NCBI GenBank assembly: GCA_018819925.1
Contig: JAHJPG010000031.1
Coordinates: forward strand, 1 to 56,851
Origin: Pseudomonadota bacterium
Lineage (GTDB): Bacteria > Desulfobacterota > Desulfarculia > Desulfarculales > Desulfarculaceae
Direction of reading: 5' to 3'
DNA length: 56,851 nt
The notes beneath the pieces were generated by a model. The model did not search any database, was not told the origin of the DNA, and saw nothing but the letters and a program-made list of their open reading frames with translations. Within the stretch, counting starts at the first letter, position 1; every line of letters starts with the position of its first letter. The translations under genes were made by a program, and so were the position numbers. Shown piece after piece: positions 51,156 to 56,851 of this stretch.

Positions 51156-51638
51156 ATGATCCATATGAAGGTTAAGGGATTGACCATCGATCCGGCCACC
51201 AACAGCCCCATCCTGATCCTTAAGGAGTTGACCGGCGAGCGCACCCTGCCCATCTGGATCGGCTTGTTGGAGGCCACGGCCATCGCCAGCGAGTTGGAAA
51301 AGGTTTCCTTTTCCCGGCCCATGACCCATGACTTGGCCTTCAATCTGATAACCCATCTGGGCCGGACCATTCTCAAGGTGGAAATCACCGAACTCAAGGA
51401 CAACACCTTTTACGCCTTGATACACCTGGAAGGCGGAGAGGGCGTGACCACCCAGGATTCACGGCCCTCCGACGCCATCGCCCTGGCTCTCAGGGCAGAT
51501 GCGCCCATCCTGGTGGCCGAGGATGTGCTCATCGCCGCGGCCGCCTCTCCCGCCTCGGGCCAGGCCAAGAGCGACAAGGAATGGAAGGACCTCCTGGAGT
51601 CCATGGAGCCGGACGACTTCGGCAAATACAAGATGTGA
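51156..51638 (+). CDS. Bifunctional nuclease family (BFN/DUF151) protein
   Basis: This 160-residue protein matches the BFN family (DUF151): VKGLTIDPATNSPILILKE, LPIWIGLLEATAIASELE, FSRPMTHDLAFNLI, and the hallmark RPSDAIALALRADAPILVAEDVL. The C-terminal 30 residues are charged and disordered. Plant members have nuclease activity; the bacterial role is unsettled. Adjacent to miaB with a two-base gap, an order common in deltaproteobacteria. Confidence 0.9.
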   Translation: MIHMKVKGLTIDPATNSPILILKELTGERTLPIWIGLLEATAIASELEKVSFSRPMTHDLAFNLITHLGRTILKVEITELKDNTFYALIHLEGGEGVTTQDSRPSDAIALALRADAPILVAEDVLIAAAASPASGQAKSDKEWKDLLESMEPDDFGKYKM

Positions 51639-51764
51639 CCTTGGGCGGCCCGGCCTGGCCGGACCCGGTTCACCGCAGTGCATGAATGGGGTATACTTCA
51701 TAATCTCGCCAGCAGGCCGGTGGCCTTTTGCAGGCGGCGAGGCCCTGGGTTGGAGGGCAGCTTC

Positions 51765-52787
51765 GTGCTGAGTGAGCAAAGGGACATGGCCGACAACGCA
51801 CCCATCATACTCATGGTCGATGACAGCCGTTTGGCCCGGGTGGTCATGGCCGGGATTCTGCGCAACGCTGGTTATCACAACCTCCTGGAGGCGTCCAGCG
51901 CCGAGGAGGCCTTTGATCTGCTCAAGCAAGAGGCTGATGCCGGCCCGGGCCACGGCGCGGACCTGGTGCTCTTGGACATCGTCTTGCCCGACGCCGACGG
52001 CATCACCGCCTGCTCCCGCTTCAAGCAAGACCCCCTGCTTCGTGCCATACCGGTGATCATGGTCACGGCCCAGGACGGCGTGGAAAACCTGGAGGCCGCC
52101 TTCCAGGCCGGGGCCATGGATTTTATCACCAAGCCCATCAAGGAAGTTGAGCTGACCGCCCGGGTGCGCTCGGCCCTGGCCCTGAAGTTGGAGATGGACC
52201 GGCGCAAGGCCAGGGAAAAGGAGCTGCAAAAGCTCACCCGCCAACTGGCCAAGGCCAACCAGGAGCTGAGGCTGCTCTCGGCCCGGGACGGCCTGACCGG
52301 GGTGGCCAACCGCCGTTACTACGAAGAGCAACTGGACAAACAGTGGAAGCAAAGCGCCCGGGAGCGCGCCCCCCTGTCCCAGCTGATGATCGACATAGAT
52401 CACTTCAAGAAATACAATGATCGCTATGGGCACCTGGCTGGCGACGAATGCCTGCGAAAGGTGGCCAAGGCTTTGGAGGAAACCTTGAAGCGGCCGGCGG
52501 ACCTCTTGGCCCGTTACGGCGGCGAGGAGTTCACCGCCCTGCTTCCCCTGACCGACGCCGCGGGAGCCCAGGCGGTGGCTGAAACCATGCGTTCAGCGGT
52601 GGAAGCCTTGGCCGTGGAGCACCGGGACGCGCACCTGGGGATGGTGACCATAAGCGTGGGGGCGGCCAGCTGCCGGCCCCAGCCGGGCCAGGACCCCAGG
52701 AGCCTGCCCGCCGCCGCCGACAAGGCCCTGTATCTGGCCAAGGAACAAGGCCGCAACTGCTGCCGGCTGGGCGAGGTGGCCATTTAG
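51765..52787 (+). CDS. Response regulator with GGDEF diguanylate cyclase domain
   Basis: This 340-residue regulator has a receiver domain (LMVDDSRLARVVMAG, phospho-Asp in VLLDIVLPDADG, K of TKPI) and a coiled linker. The GGDEF domain that follows has SARDGLTGVANRRYYEE, the active site RYGGEEF, and an inhibitory site RPAD five residues before it. It should make cyclic-di-GMP when phosphorylated, opposing the HD-GYP regulator at the left edge. The GTG at 51765 has GGAGGG about seven bases upstream; ATG 51786 is the alternative, and the longer frame from 51678 has no ribosome site. Confidence 0.9.
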   Translation: MLSEQRDMADNAPIILMVDDSRLARVVMAGILRNAGYHNLLEASSAEEAFDLLKQEADAGPGHGADLVLLDIVLPDADGITACSRFKQDPLLRAIPVIMVTAQDGVENLEAAFQAGAMDFITKPIKEVELTARVRSALALKLEMDRRKAREKELQKLTRQLAKANQELRLLSARDGLTGVANRRYYEEQLDKQWKQSARERAPLSQLMIDIDHFKKYNDRYGHLAGDECLRKVAKALEETLKRPADLLARYGGEEFTALLPLTDAAGAQAVAETMRSAVEALAVEHRDAHLGMVTISVGAASCRPQPGQDPRSLPAAADKALYLAKEQGRNCCRLGEVAI

Positions 52788-52824
52788 GCCCGACTCGCCT
52801 CCGGCCCATTCAAGAGGCCCTTTT

Positions 52825-53484
52825 ATGATCGATCTGCACACCCACACCCTGTTTAGCGATGGCGAGCTGCTGCCCGCCGAGTTGGCCCAGCGGGCCCAGG
52901 TAATGGGCCTGGAGGCCTTGGCCTTCACCGACCACGCCGATATGAGCAACCTGGAGCTGGTGCTGCCCCGGCTGCTGGCCGCCGCCCGGGAACTGGGACG
53001 CCACCACGCCATGCGCCTGCTGGCCGGGGTGGAGCTTACTCACTTGCCCCCGAAGTTGATCGGCCCCTACGCCGCCAAGGCGCGGGCCATGGGGGCCCAA
53101 ATCGTGGTGGTGCATGGCGAGAGCCCGGTGGAGCCGGTGGCCCCGGGCACCAACCGGGCGGCCATCGAGGCGGGAGTGGACCTTTTGGCCCACCCCGGGC
53201 TCATCACCCCCGCCGAGTGCGCCCTGGCCGCCGAAAAGGGCGTGATGCTGGAGATAAGCTCCCGGGGCGGGCACAGCCTGGGCAACGGCCGGGTGGCTCT
53301 CCTGGGACAGCGGGCCGGGGCCGCCCTGGTGATAAACACCGACTCCCACGCCCCCCGCGACCTCATAGACCATGCCTTCGCTCGCCGGGTGGGCCTGAAC
53401 GCCGGCCTGGAGGAAGAAGAGGTGGAGCAGTGCTTCACCCGGGCCAGGCTTTTCGTGGAGCGGGCCCTGGGAGTCTCCATCTGA
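52825..53484 (+). CDS. PHP-domain phosphoesterase (histidinol-phosphatase-like)
   Basis: This 219-residue TIM-barrel-type PHP protein begins MIDLHTHTLFSDGEL and continues with FTDHADMSNL, VVVHGESPVEPV, LAHPGLITP and NTDSHAP. These supply the His/Asp/Glu ligands of a trinuclear metal site. PHP proteins hydrolyse phosphate esters; histidinol-phosphatase-like family members are the closest annotation but the substrate is unknown. It lies 37 bases downstream of the GGDEF regulator on the same strand. Confidence 0.85.
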   Translation: MIDLHTHTLFSDGELLPAELAQRAQVMGLEALAFTDHADMSNLELVLPRLLAAARELGRHHAMRLLAGVELTHLPPKLIGPYAAKARAMGAQIVVVHGESPVEPVAPGTNRAAIEAGVDLLAHPGLITPAECALAAEKGVMLEISSRGGHSLGNGRVALLGQRAGAALVINTDSHAPRDLIDHAFARRVGLNAGLEEEEVEQCFTRARLFVERALGVSI

Positions 53485-53512
53485 GCCGCCCGCCGGGCCG
53501 GGAGGGCGGCGC

Positions 53513-54367
53513 TTGCCTGAAAACACCTCGATGATCCAACGCCTGGAACAGGCCCGGAGCCAAGGCCCCGGAGCCCTGGCCCAGGCCTGCGCCGCGCTTT
53601 TGGCCTCGGCACGGGGCCTGGGCGCCCTGGCCGCCGCCCGGGCCGTGGCCCTGGACCGGGAACTGAGCGGGCTCATCGCCGCCCTGGCCTCGGCCCAGGA
53701 GCTGGCCATCTGCCTGGACGAACTGGCCCGGGCGGCCCGCTGCCTTGGCTGCGCCACCTGCTGCCGCGCCTCCAGCCCCACTCTCTATGCCGAGGACCAG
53801 CCCCGCCTGGCCGCCGCCGGGCTGGGCCGGGAGCATATGCTCACCCTGCGGGCCGGGGAAAAGGTCTACTCCGCCCGACTGGGCCGCTTGCAAACCCTTG
53901 GGCGTGAGCTGATAAAACTGCGCGAGCAGGCCGGGGCCTGCGCCTGGCTGGGGGACGGAGGCTGCGCCATCTACGACAACCGGCCCTTGCAGTGCCGCTG
54001 GCTGGAGTGCTGGTCCGGCCGCCACGCCGGGCAACTGGACGGGCGGCCCCGCCTGGGCCGGGAGCTGCTTTTGGCCGCTGACCCCATTGCCCTGGCCCTG
54101 GCCCGGGAGTACGACGCCAAGCTGCCCGCCGCAGAAATCCACCAGGCCCTGGCCGACGTGGCTGGAGGCGAGGAGTCGGCCAGCGCCCAAGCCCTGGCTT
54201 TTCTGGAGTTGGACCATGGCCTGCGCACGGGCATCAGCGGCCGCTACGGCTACAGCGTTGAGGCGTTGTTTTTAATCTTGGGCCGCCCGGCCTTGGAGGT
54301 GGCGGCCAACTACGGCCTGGAGCTTGGCCTGGAAGGCGAGGCTCCGGTGCTGCGGCCCAAAGGCTAG
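53513..54367 (+). CDS. YkgJ-type cysteine-cluster protein
   Basis: This 284-residue protein has a central YkgJ/zinc- or iron-binding cysteine cluster: CLGCATCCRASSPTLY near residue 77, then GACAWLGDGGCAIYDNRPLQCRWLEC near 140-165. The remainder is helical and Ala/Leu-rich. Family function is unknown; metal binding is inferred from the cysteines. The TTG at 53513 has GGGAGGG about six bases upstream; ATG 53531 is the alternative. Its 3' end overlaps the convergent nuclease gene by four bases. Confidence 0.8.
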   Translation: MPENTSMIQRLEQARSQGPGALAQACAALLASARGLGALAAARAVALDRELSGLIAALASAQELAICLDELARAARCLGCATCCRASSPTLYAEDQPRLAAAGLGREHMLTLRAGEKVYSARLGRLQTLGRELIKLREQAGACAWLGDGGCAIYDNRPLQCRWLECWSGRHAGQLDGRPRLGRELLLAADPIALALAREYDAKLPAAEIHQALADVAGGEESASAQALAFLELDHGLRTGISGRYGYSVEALFLILGRPALEVAANYGLELGLEGEAPVLRPKG

Positions 54368-54888
54368 GGACCGTCTTTTTCCCAGAGGCCCCGGCGCGCC
54401 TGGCGGGCCGATTTTTCCGCCCGCAAAAACTCGCTCTTGTGGCGATAGTCGAAGCCGCGATAGGCCCGGGCCCAGCCCTGGGCGATCAGCTCCTGGTTGA
54501 GCAGGCGGCCGTCGGTCAGGTAGACGAAGGCCAGCAGCCGTCCGTAGCGGTCGCGCTGGTCGCTCTGGGGACGGCCGTCCACCAGGCGCACCCGCTCCCC
54601 CACCGCCACCAGCCCGAGCAGGGCCGCCCGGCTGGCCGCGCCGGCCCGGGCCTCCTGCTCTTGGCCGCGCCCGGAGCGCTTGGCCTTGCGGGCCAGGGAT
54701 TTGCTGTGCACCGTCTCAGGGGCGTCCACCCCGATGAGGCGCACCAACTCGAGCTTGCCCTTAAGGCGCACGGTGATGGTGTCGCCATCGTTGACCCGCA
54801 GCACCTCCACCCCGCCGGACCCGGCCCAGGCGACGGCGGCCAGGAGCAGCAGCCCCAGGAGAGCCGCGCTTCGGATCAAGGCCCGCAT
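54364..54888 (-). CDS. Secreted thermonuclease-family (SNase-like) nuclease
   Basis: This 174-residue protein has a signal peptide (about 1-22, LLGLLLLAAVAWAG) and a staphylococcal-nuclease OB-fold. The Ca-binding Asp is in VNDGDTITVRL and the catalytic Arg in VRLIGVDAPE. The DQRDRYGRLLAFVYLTDGRLLNQELIAQGWA segment supplies the second catalytic Arg, and the end is KSARQARRGLWEK. It should cut DNA or RNA outside the cytoplasm. Its ATG overlaps the stop of the MBL gene (TGATG), so it is co-expressed with it. Confidence 0.88.
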   Translation of the reverse strand: MRALIRSAALLGLLLLAAVAWAGSGGVEVLRVNDGDTITVRLKGKLELVRLIGVDAPETVHSKSLARKAKRSGRGQEQEARAGAASRAALLGLVAVGERVRLVDGRPQSDQRDRYGRLLAFVYLTDGRLLNQELIAQGWARAYRGFDYRHKSEFLRAEKSARQARRGLWEKDGP

Positions 54889-55826
54889 CAGGCCGCTTCC
54901 GGCAAGGCCACCCGCAGGCCGTCATGGGCCGCCCGCACCGGCATGGCCAGGCCGTGGCCGGCGAACACCCGCTCCACCAGGGCCTGCCACTGCCCCTGGT
55001 CCTGGGGGACGGGGTAGGGCTTGCCGTCCGGGTCCTTGAGGGGATCGCCCGGGGCGTATTTTTTGAGCATGGCGTTGGCCTCGTCGTCGCCGGGGATGAA
55101 ATCCTGGCAGGAGATATGGGCCAGAAACACCCGCCCCGGCCGCCAGGCGGCAATGAGGGGCAGGGCGTTTTGCAAGCTCAAGTGGTTGGCCCGGTTCACC
55201 GCCGGCTCATGCACAAAGTGGCTCTGGCACACCAGCAGGTCCAGCCCCGCGAAGCCCTGGGGCTCCTCCACCCGCACCATGTCGCTGGTGTAGCCCAGGC
55301 GGTAAGGCCCCCCCGCCGTGGCCAGGGTGAGGACGTAGCCCACCGAGCCCTTGGCCATGGCCCCGTGAAATGTCTTCACCGGCAGGGCGGCCAGCTCCGG
55401 GCCAAAGGGCGCGCCGGTTAGCTCTCGCCCCGGCTCGGCCAGGCGCTTTTCCAGCAGGCTGCCCAGCAAGTAGCCGAAGCGGGGCTCTATCTGCTCCCAG
55501 GCCTGGGCGGTGGCGTACACTGGGATGGGCCGCCAGCTATCGGGCGGCAGGTTGCGGCGGAAGCACAACAGCTCGTCCAGGCCCAGGTAGTGGTCGCCGT
55601 GCTCGTGGGTGACGAGCACCGCGTCGGGCCGGGGCAGGTCTTCGCGCACCATCTGGGCCCTGGGGTCCGGGCCGGGGTCGATGAGCACCCGGGCCGGGCC
55701 GTCCAGCCACAGGCTGGTGCGGGTGCGGCTTTCACCGATGGCGCGCAAGTGGCGGCAGGTGGCGCAGGGGCAGCGGTGTTCGGGCAGGCCCCAGGCCCCG
55801 CCGGTGCCCAGGAAAATCAACTCCAT
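54888..55826 (-). CDS. Metallo-beta-lactamase-fold hydrolase (PhnP-like)
   Basis: This 312-residue MBL-fold enzyme begins MELIFLGTGGAWGLPEHRCPCATC, has LIDPGPDPR and the zinc motif THEHGDHYLGLDEL, FHGAM, and a late HISC. The CPCATC segment near the N-terminus recalls the extra structural zinc site of PhnP and RNase Z relatives. It may act on cyclic phosphodiesters such as 5-phospho-ribosyl-1,2-cyclic phosphate, but no phn genes are present. ATG 55826 has GGGGAG nine bases upstream and places the family N-terminus correctly; the longer frame from 55997 adds 57 unrelated residues. Confidence 0.85.
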   Translation of the reverse strand: MELIFLGTGGAWGLPEHRCPCATCRHLRAIGESRTRTSLWLDGPARVLIDPGPDPRAQMVREDLPRPDAVLVTHEHGDHYLGLDELLCFRRNLPPDSWRPIPVYATAQAWEQIEPRFGYLLGSLLEKRLAEPGRELTGAPFGPELAALPVKTFHGAMAKGSVGYVLTLATAGGPYRLGYTSDMVRVEEPQGFAGLDLLVCQSHFVHEPAVNRANHLSLQNALPLIAAWRPGRVFLAHISCQDFIPGDDEANAMLKKYAPGDPLKDPDGKPYPVPQDQGQWQALVERVFAGHGLAMPVRAAHDGLRVALPEAA

Positions 55827-55902
55827 GCTATACTTCTCCCCACGGGGCCAGTTCCGGCCCCGCCGCTCCAAATTTAGCATCCTTGGGGAGGCAAGCAAAA
55901 CC

Positions 55903-56103
55903 ATGGCCAAGAATAATGTCGCCAAGCCCCAGGAGCCCCTTCGGGTGGCTGCCTCCCTGGTCATGGACGCCGCTTCCCTGGAACGGGCCCGGGCCAAGGC
56001 CGCCCAGCATCAGATTCCCTTTGCCGAGTACCTGGAAGAAGCGGTGCGCCTCTACGGCAGGGTGCTGGACAAGAAAGTCAGCGTGGTTCCGCGCCCCATT
56101 TGA
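55903..56103 (+). CDS. Small hypothetical protein (66 residues)
   Basis: I do not recognise this 66-residue protein. It reads MAKNNVAKPQEPLRVAASLV, then a helical SLERARAKAAQHQIPFAEYLEEAVRLYGRVLDKKVS. The layout, with a basic/flexible N-terminus and a helix-turn-helix-like end, resembles small ribbon-helix-helix regulators, but the match is weak. GGGGAGG lies about 11 bases before the ATG. It is divergent from the MBL gene and converges on ubiE. A longer frame from 55609 is the antisense shadow of the MBL gene. Confidence 0.55.
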   Translation: MAKNNVAKPQEPLRVAASLVMDAASLERARAKAAQHQIPFAEYLEEAVRLYGRVLDKKVSVVPRPI

Positions 56104-56133
56104 TCCCAAACCCCGATTAGCAATAGACGAAAG

Positions 56134-56844
56134 TTAGGCCAGGGGCTTCTCGGCCACGTGCAGCCAGGCCACGCCCTTGGTCAGGGGATGGCTGCGCGGC
56201 CGCGCCAGGCCGGCCTGGGCCATCTCTCGGCGAAAGGCCTGGGGCGTGGGGAACTCCATGATGGTCTCGGCCAAATAGCGGTAGCTGGCCTCGTCACCGG
56301 AAACCAGCCCCCCGATCTTGGGCAATAGGTGCATGAGGTAGCGCTGGTACAGGCGGCGCACCAGGGGCCGCTGGGGGGTGGTGAACTCCAGGACGTAGAC
56401 CCGGCCCCCGGGCTTGAGCACTCGTTTCATCTCAGCCAGGGCCGCCACCCGGCGGGGGATGTTGCGGATGCCGAAGGCGATGCTCACCGCGTCGAAGGTG
56501 GCGTCGGCAAAGGGCAGGGCCGTGCCGTCGCCGGCCATGAGGCGCACCCGGGCCCCCCGGCGGGCCACCTTGCGCCGGGCCGGGCCCAGCATGGCCGGCA
56601 CCAGATCCAGGCCCACCACCAGGGGCCGCTGGGGCAAGGCGGCCACGGCCAGGGCCAGGTCGCCGGTGCCGGTGGCCACGTCCAGGACCCTGGCCCCGGG
56701 CCCCAGGCGCATGGCCCGGGCGGTGAAGCGCCGCCAGTGCAGATCCTGGCCGGCGCTTAGTACGTGGTTCAAGAGGTCGTAGACCGGCACCACCTGGTTG
56801 AAGATGCGCCGCACCTGGCCGATCTGGGCGGCCTCGTCCCTCAT
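56134..56844 (-). CDS. ubiE: Demethylmenaquinone/ubiquinone methyltransferase UbiE/MenG
   Basis: This 236-residue AdoMet enzyme performs the last C-methylation in menaquinone synthesis, the quinone of anaerobic Desulfobacterota. Motifs: FNQVVPVYDLLNHVLSAGQDLHWR at the N-terminus, ARVLDVATGTGDLAL, GDGTALPFADATFDAVSIAFGIRN, and RVLKPGGRVYVLEFTTPQ, followed by SGDEASYRYLAETIMEFP. The ATG at 56844 is seven bases from the window edge, so a longer N-terminus cannot be excluded and no ribosome site is visible. It converges on the small gene ending at 56103. Confidence 0.94.
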   Translation of the reverse strand: MRDEAAQIGQVRRIFNQVVPVYDLLNHVLSAGQDLHWRRFTARAMRLGPGARVLDVATGTGDLALAVAALPQRPLVVGLDLVPAMLGPARRKVARRGARVRLMAGDGTALPFADATFDAVSIAFGIRNIPRRVAALAEMKRVLKPGGRVYVLEFTTPQRPLVRRLYQRYLMHLLPKIGGLVSGDEASYRYLAETIMEFPTPQAFRREMAQAGLARPRSHPLTKGVAWLHVAEKPLA

Positions 56845-56851
56845 GCCGCCA

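Noticed and set aside
1-56851. tRNA genes, CRISPR arrays or insertion sequences
   Set aside because: No T-arm-type GGTTCGA with matching acceptor stem, no regularly spaced repeats and no transposase frame were seen.

Overview
The window looks like chromosome from a GC-rich, strictly anaerobic Desulfobacterota (deltaproteobacterial) species. The evidence is a tungsten-type class II benzoyl-CoA reductase (Bam) cluster, a YedF-type selenium-metabolism gene, many Fe-S proteins, a complete Gram-negative dcw cluster with a meso-DAP type MurE, and no oxygen-respiration genes. The species cannot be named from the sequence alone. Most of the window has strongly G/C-ending codons. The stretch from about 35.1 to 42.9 kb is visibly richer in A+T and reads like a separately acquired block.

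Layout. 1-12.7 kb holds mixed housekeeping and accessory genes: a truncated hbd, an HD-GYP response regulator, an SH3-domain anchor protein, a DUF115/Maf-like protein with a DUF401 permease, an O-methyltransferase, a yedF/epimerase/GNAT operon, an epoxyqueuosine-reductase-like Fe-S protein, a degenerate HsdR_N protein and HU. 12.7-13.4 kb is a gene-free stretch with orphan terminators (possible non-coding RNA), followed by a clear mraZ promoter and a triple GTGGG MraZ operator. 13.4-30.2 kb is an uninterrupted, overlapping dcw operon: mraZ-rsmH-ftsL-ftsI-murE-murF-mraY-murD-ftsW-murG-murC-murB-ftsQ-ftsA-ftsZ, without ddl. 30.3-33.9 kb holds a phosphodiester-glycosidase-like protein, a chemoreceptor and two small proteins with DDLF tails.

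34.1-42.9 kb holds fdhD (+) facing a minus-strand operon bamB-bamC-bamD-bamE-bamF. Two genes in that operon, the HdrA-like bamE and the MvhD-like bamF, are interrupted by an in-frame UGA exactly where the family has a cluster-binding Cys. In both, a SECIS-like hairpin follows the UGA. I read both as selenocysteine codons, so bamE is one 1026-residue gene rather than two, and bamF starts 25 codons upstream of the first methionine after its UGA. The working model is that BamBC carries the W-cofactor and reduces benzoyl-CoA, while BamD/E/F form an Hdr/Mvh-like, probably flavin-bifurcating electron-transfer module. BamG-I, the NADH-dehydrogenase-like input module, are not in the window.

43-56.9 kb holds a DUF2080/GNAT pair behind a palindromic promoter, a two-subunit CoA-transferase, NAD kinase facing a histidine kinase, rhomboid protease, miaB, a bifunctional-nuclease-family protein, a GGDEF response regulator, PHP phosphoesterase, a YkgJ-type cysteine-cluster protein, a secreted nuclease, an MBL-fold hydrolase, a small unknown protein, and ubiE/menG at the right edge. 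No rRNA, tRNA, CRISPR array or intact insertion sequence was seen.
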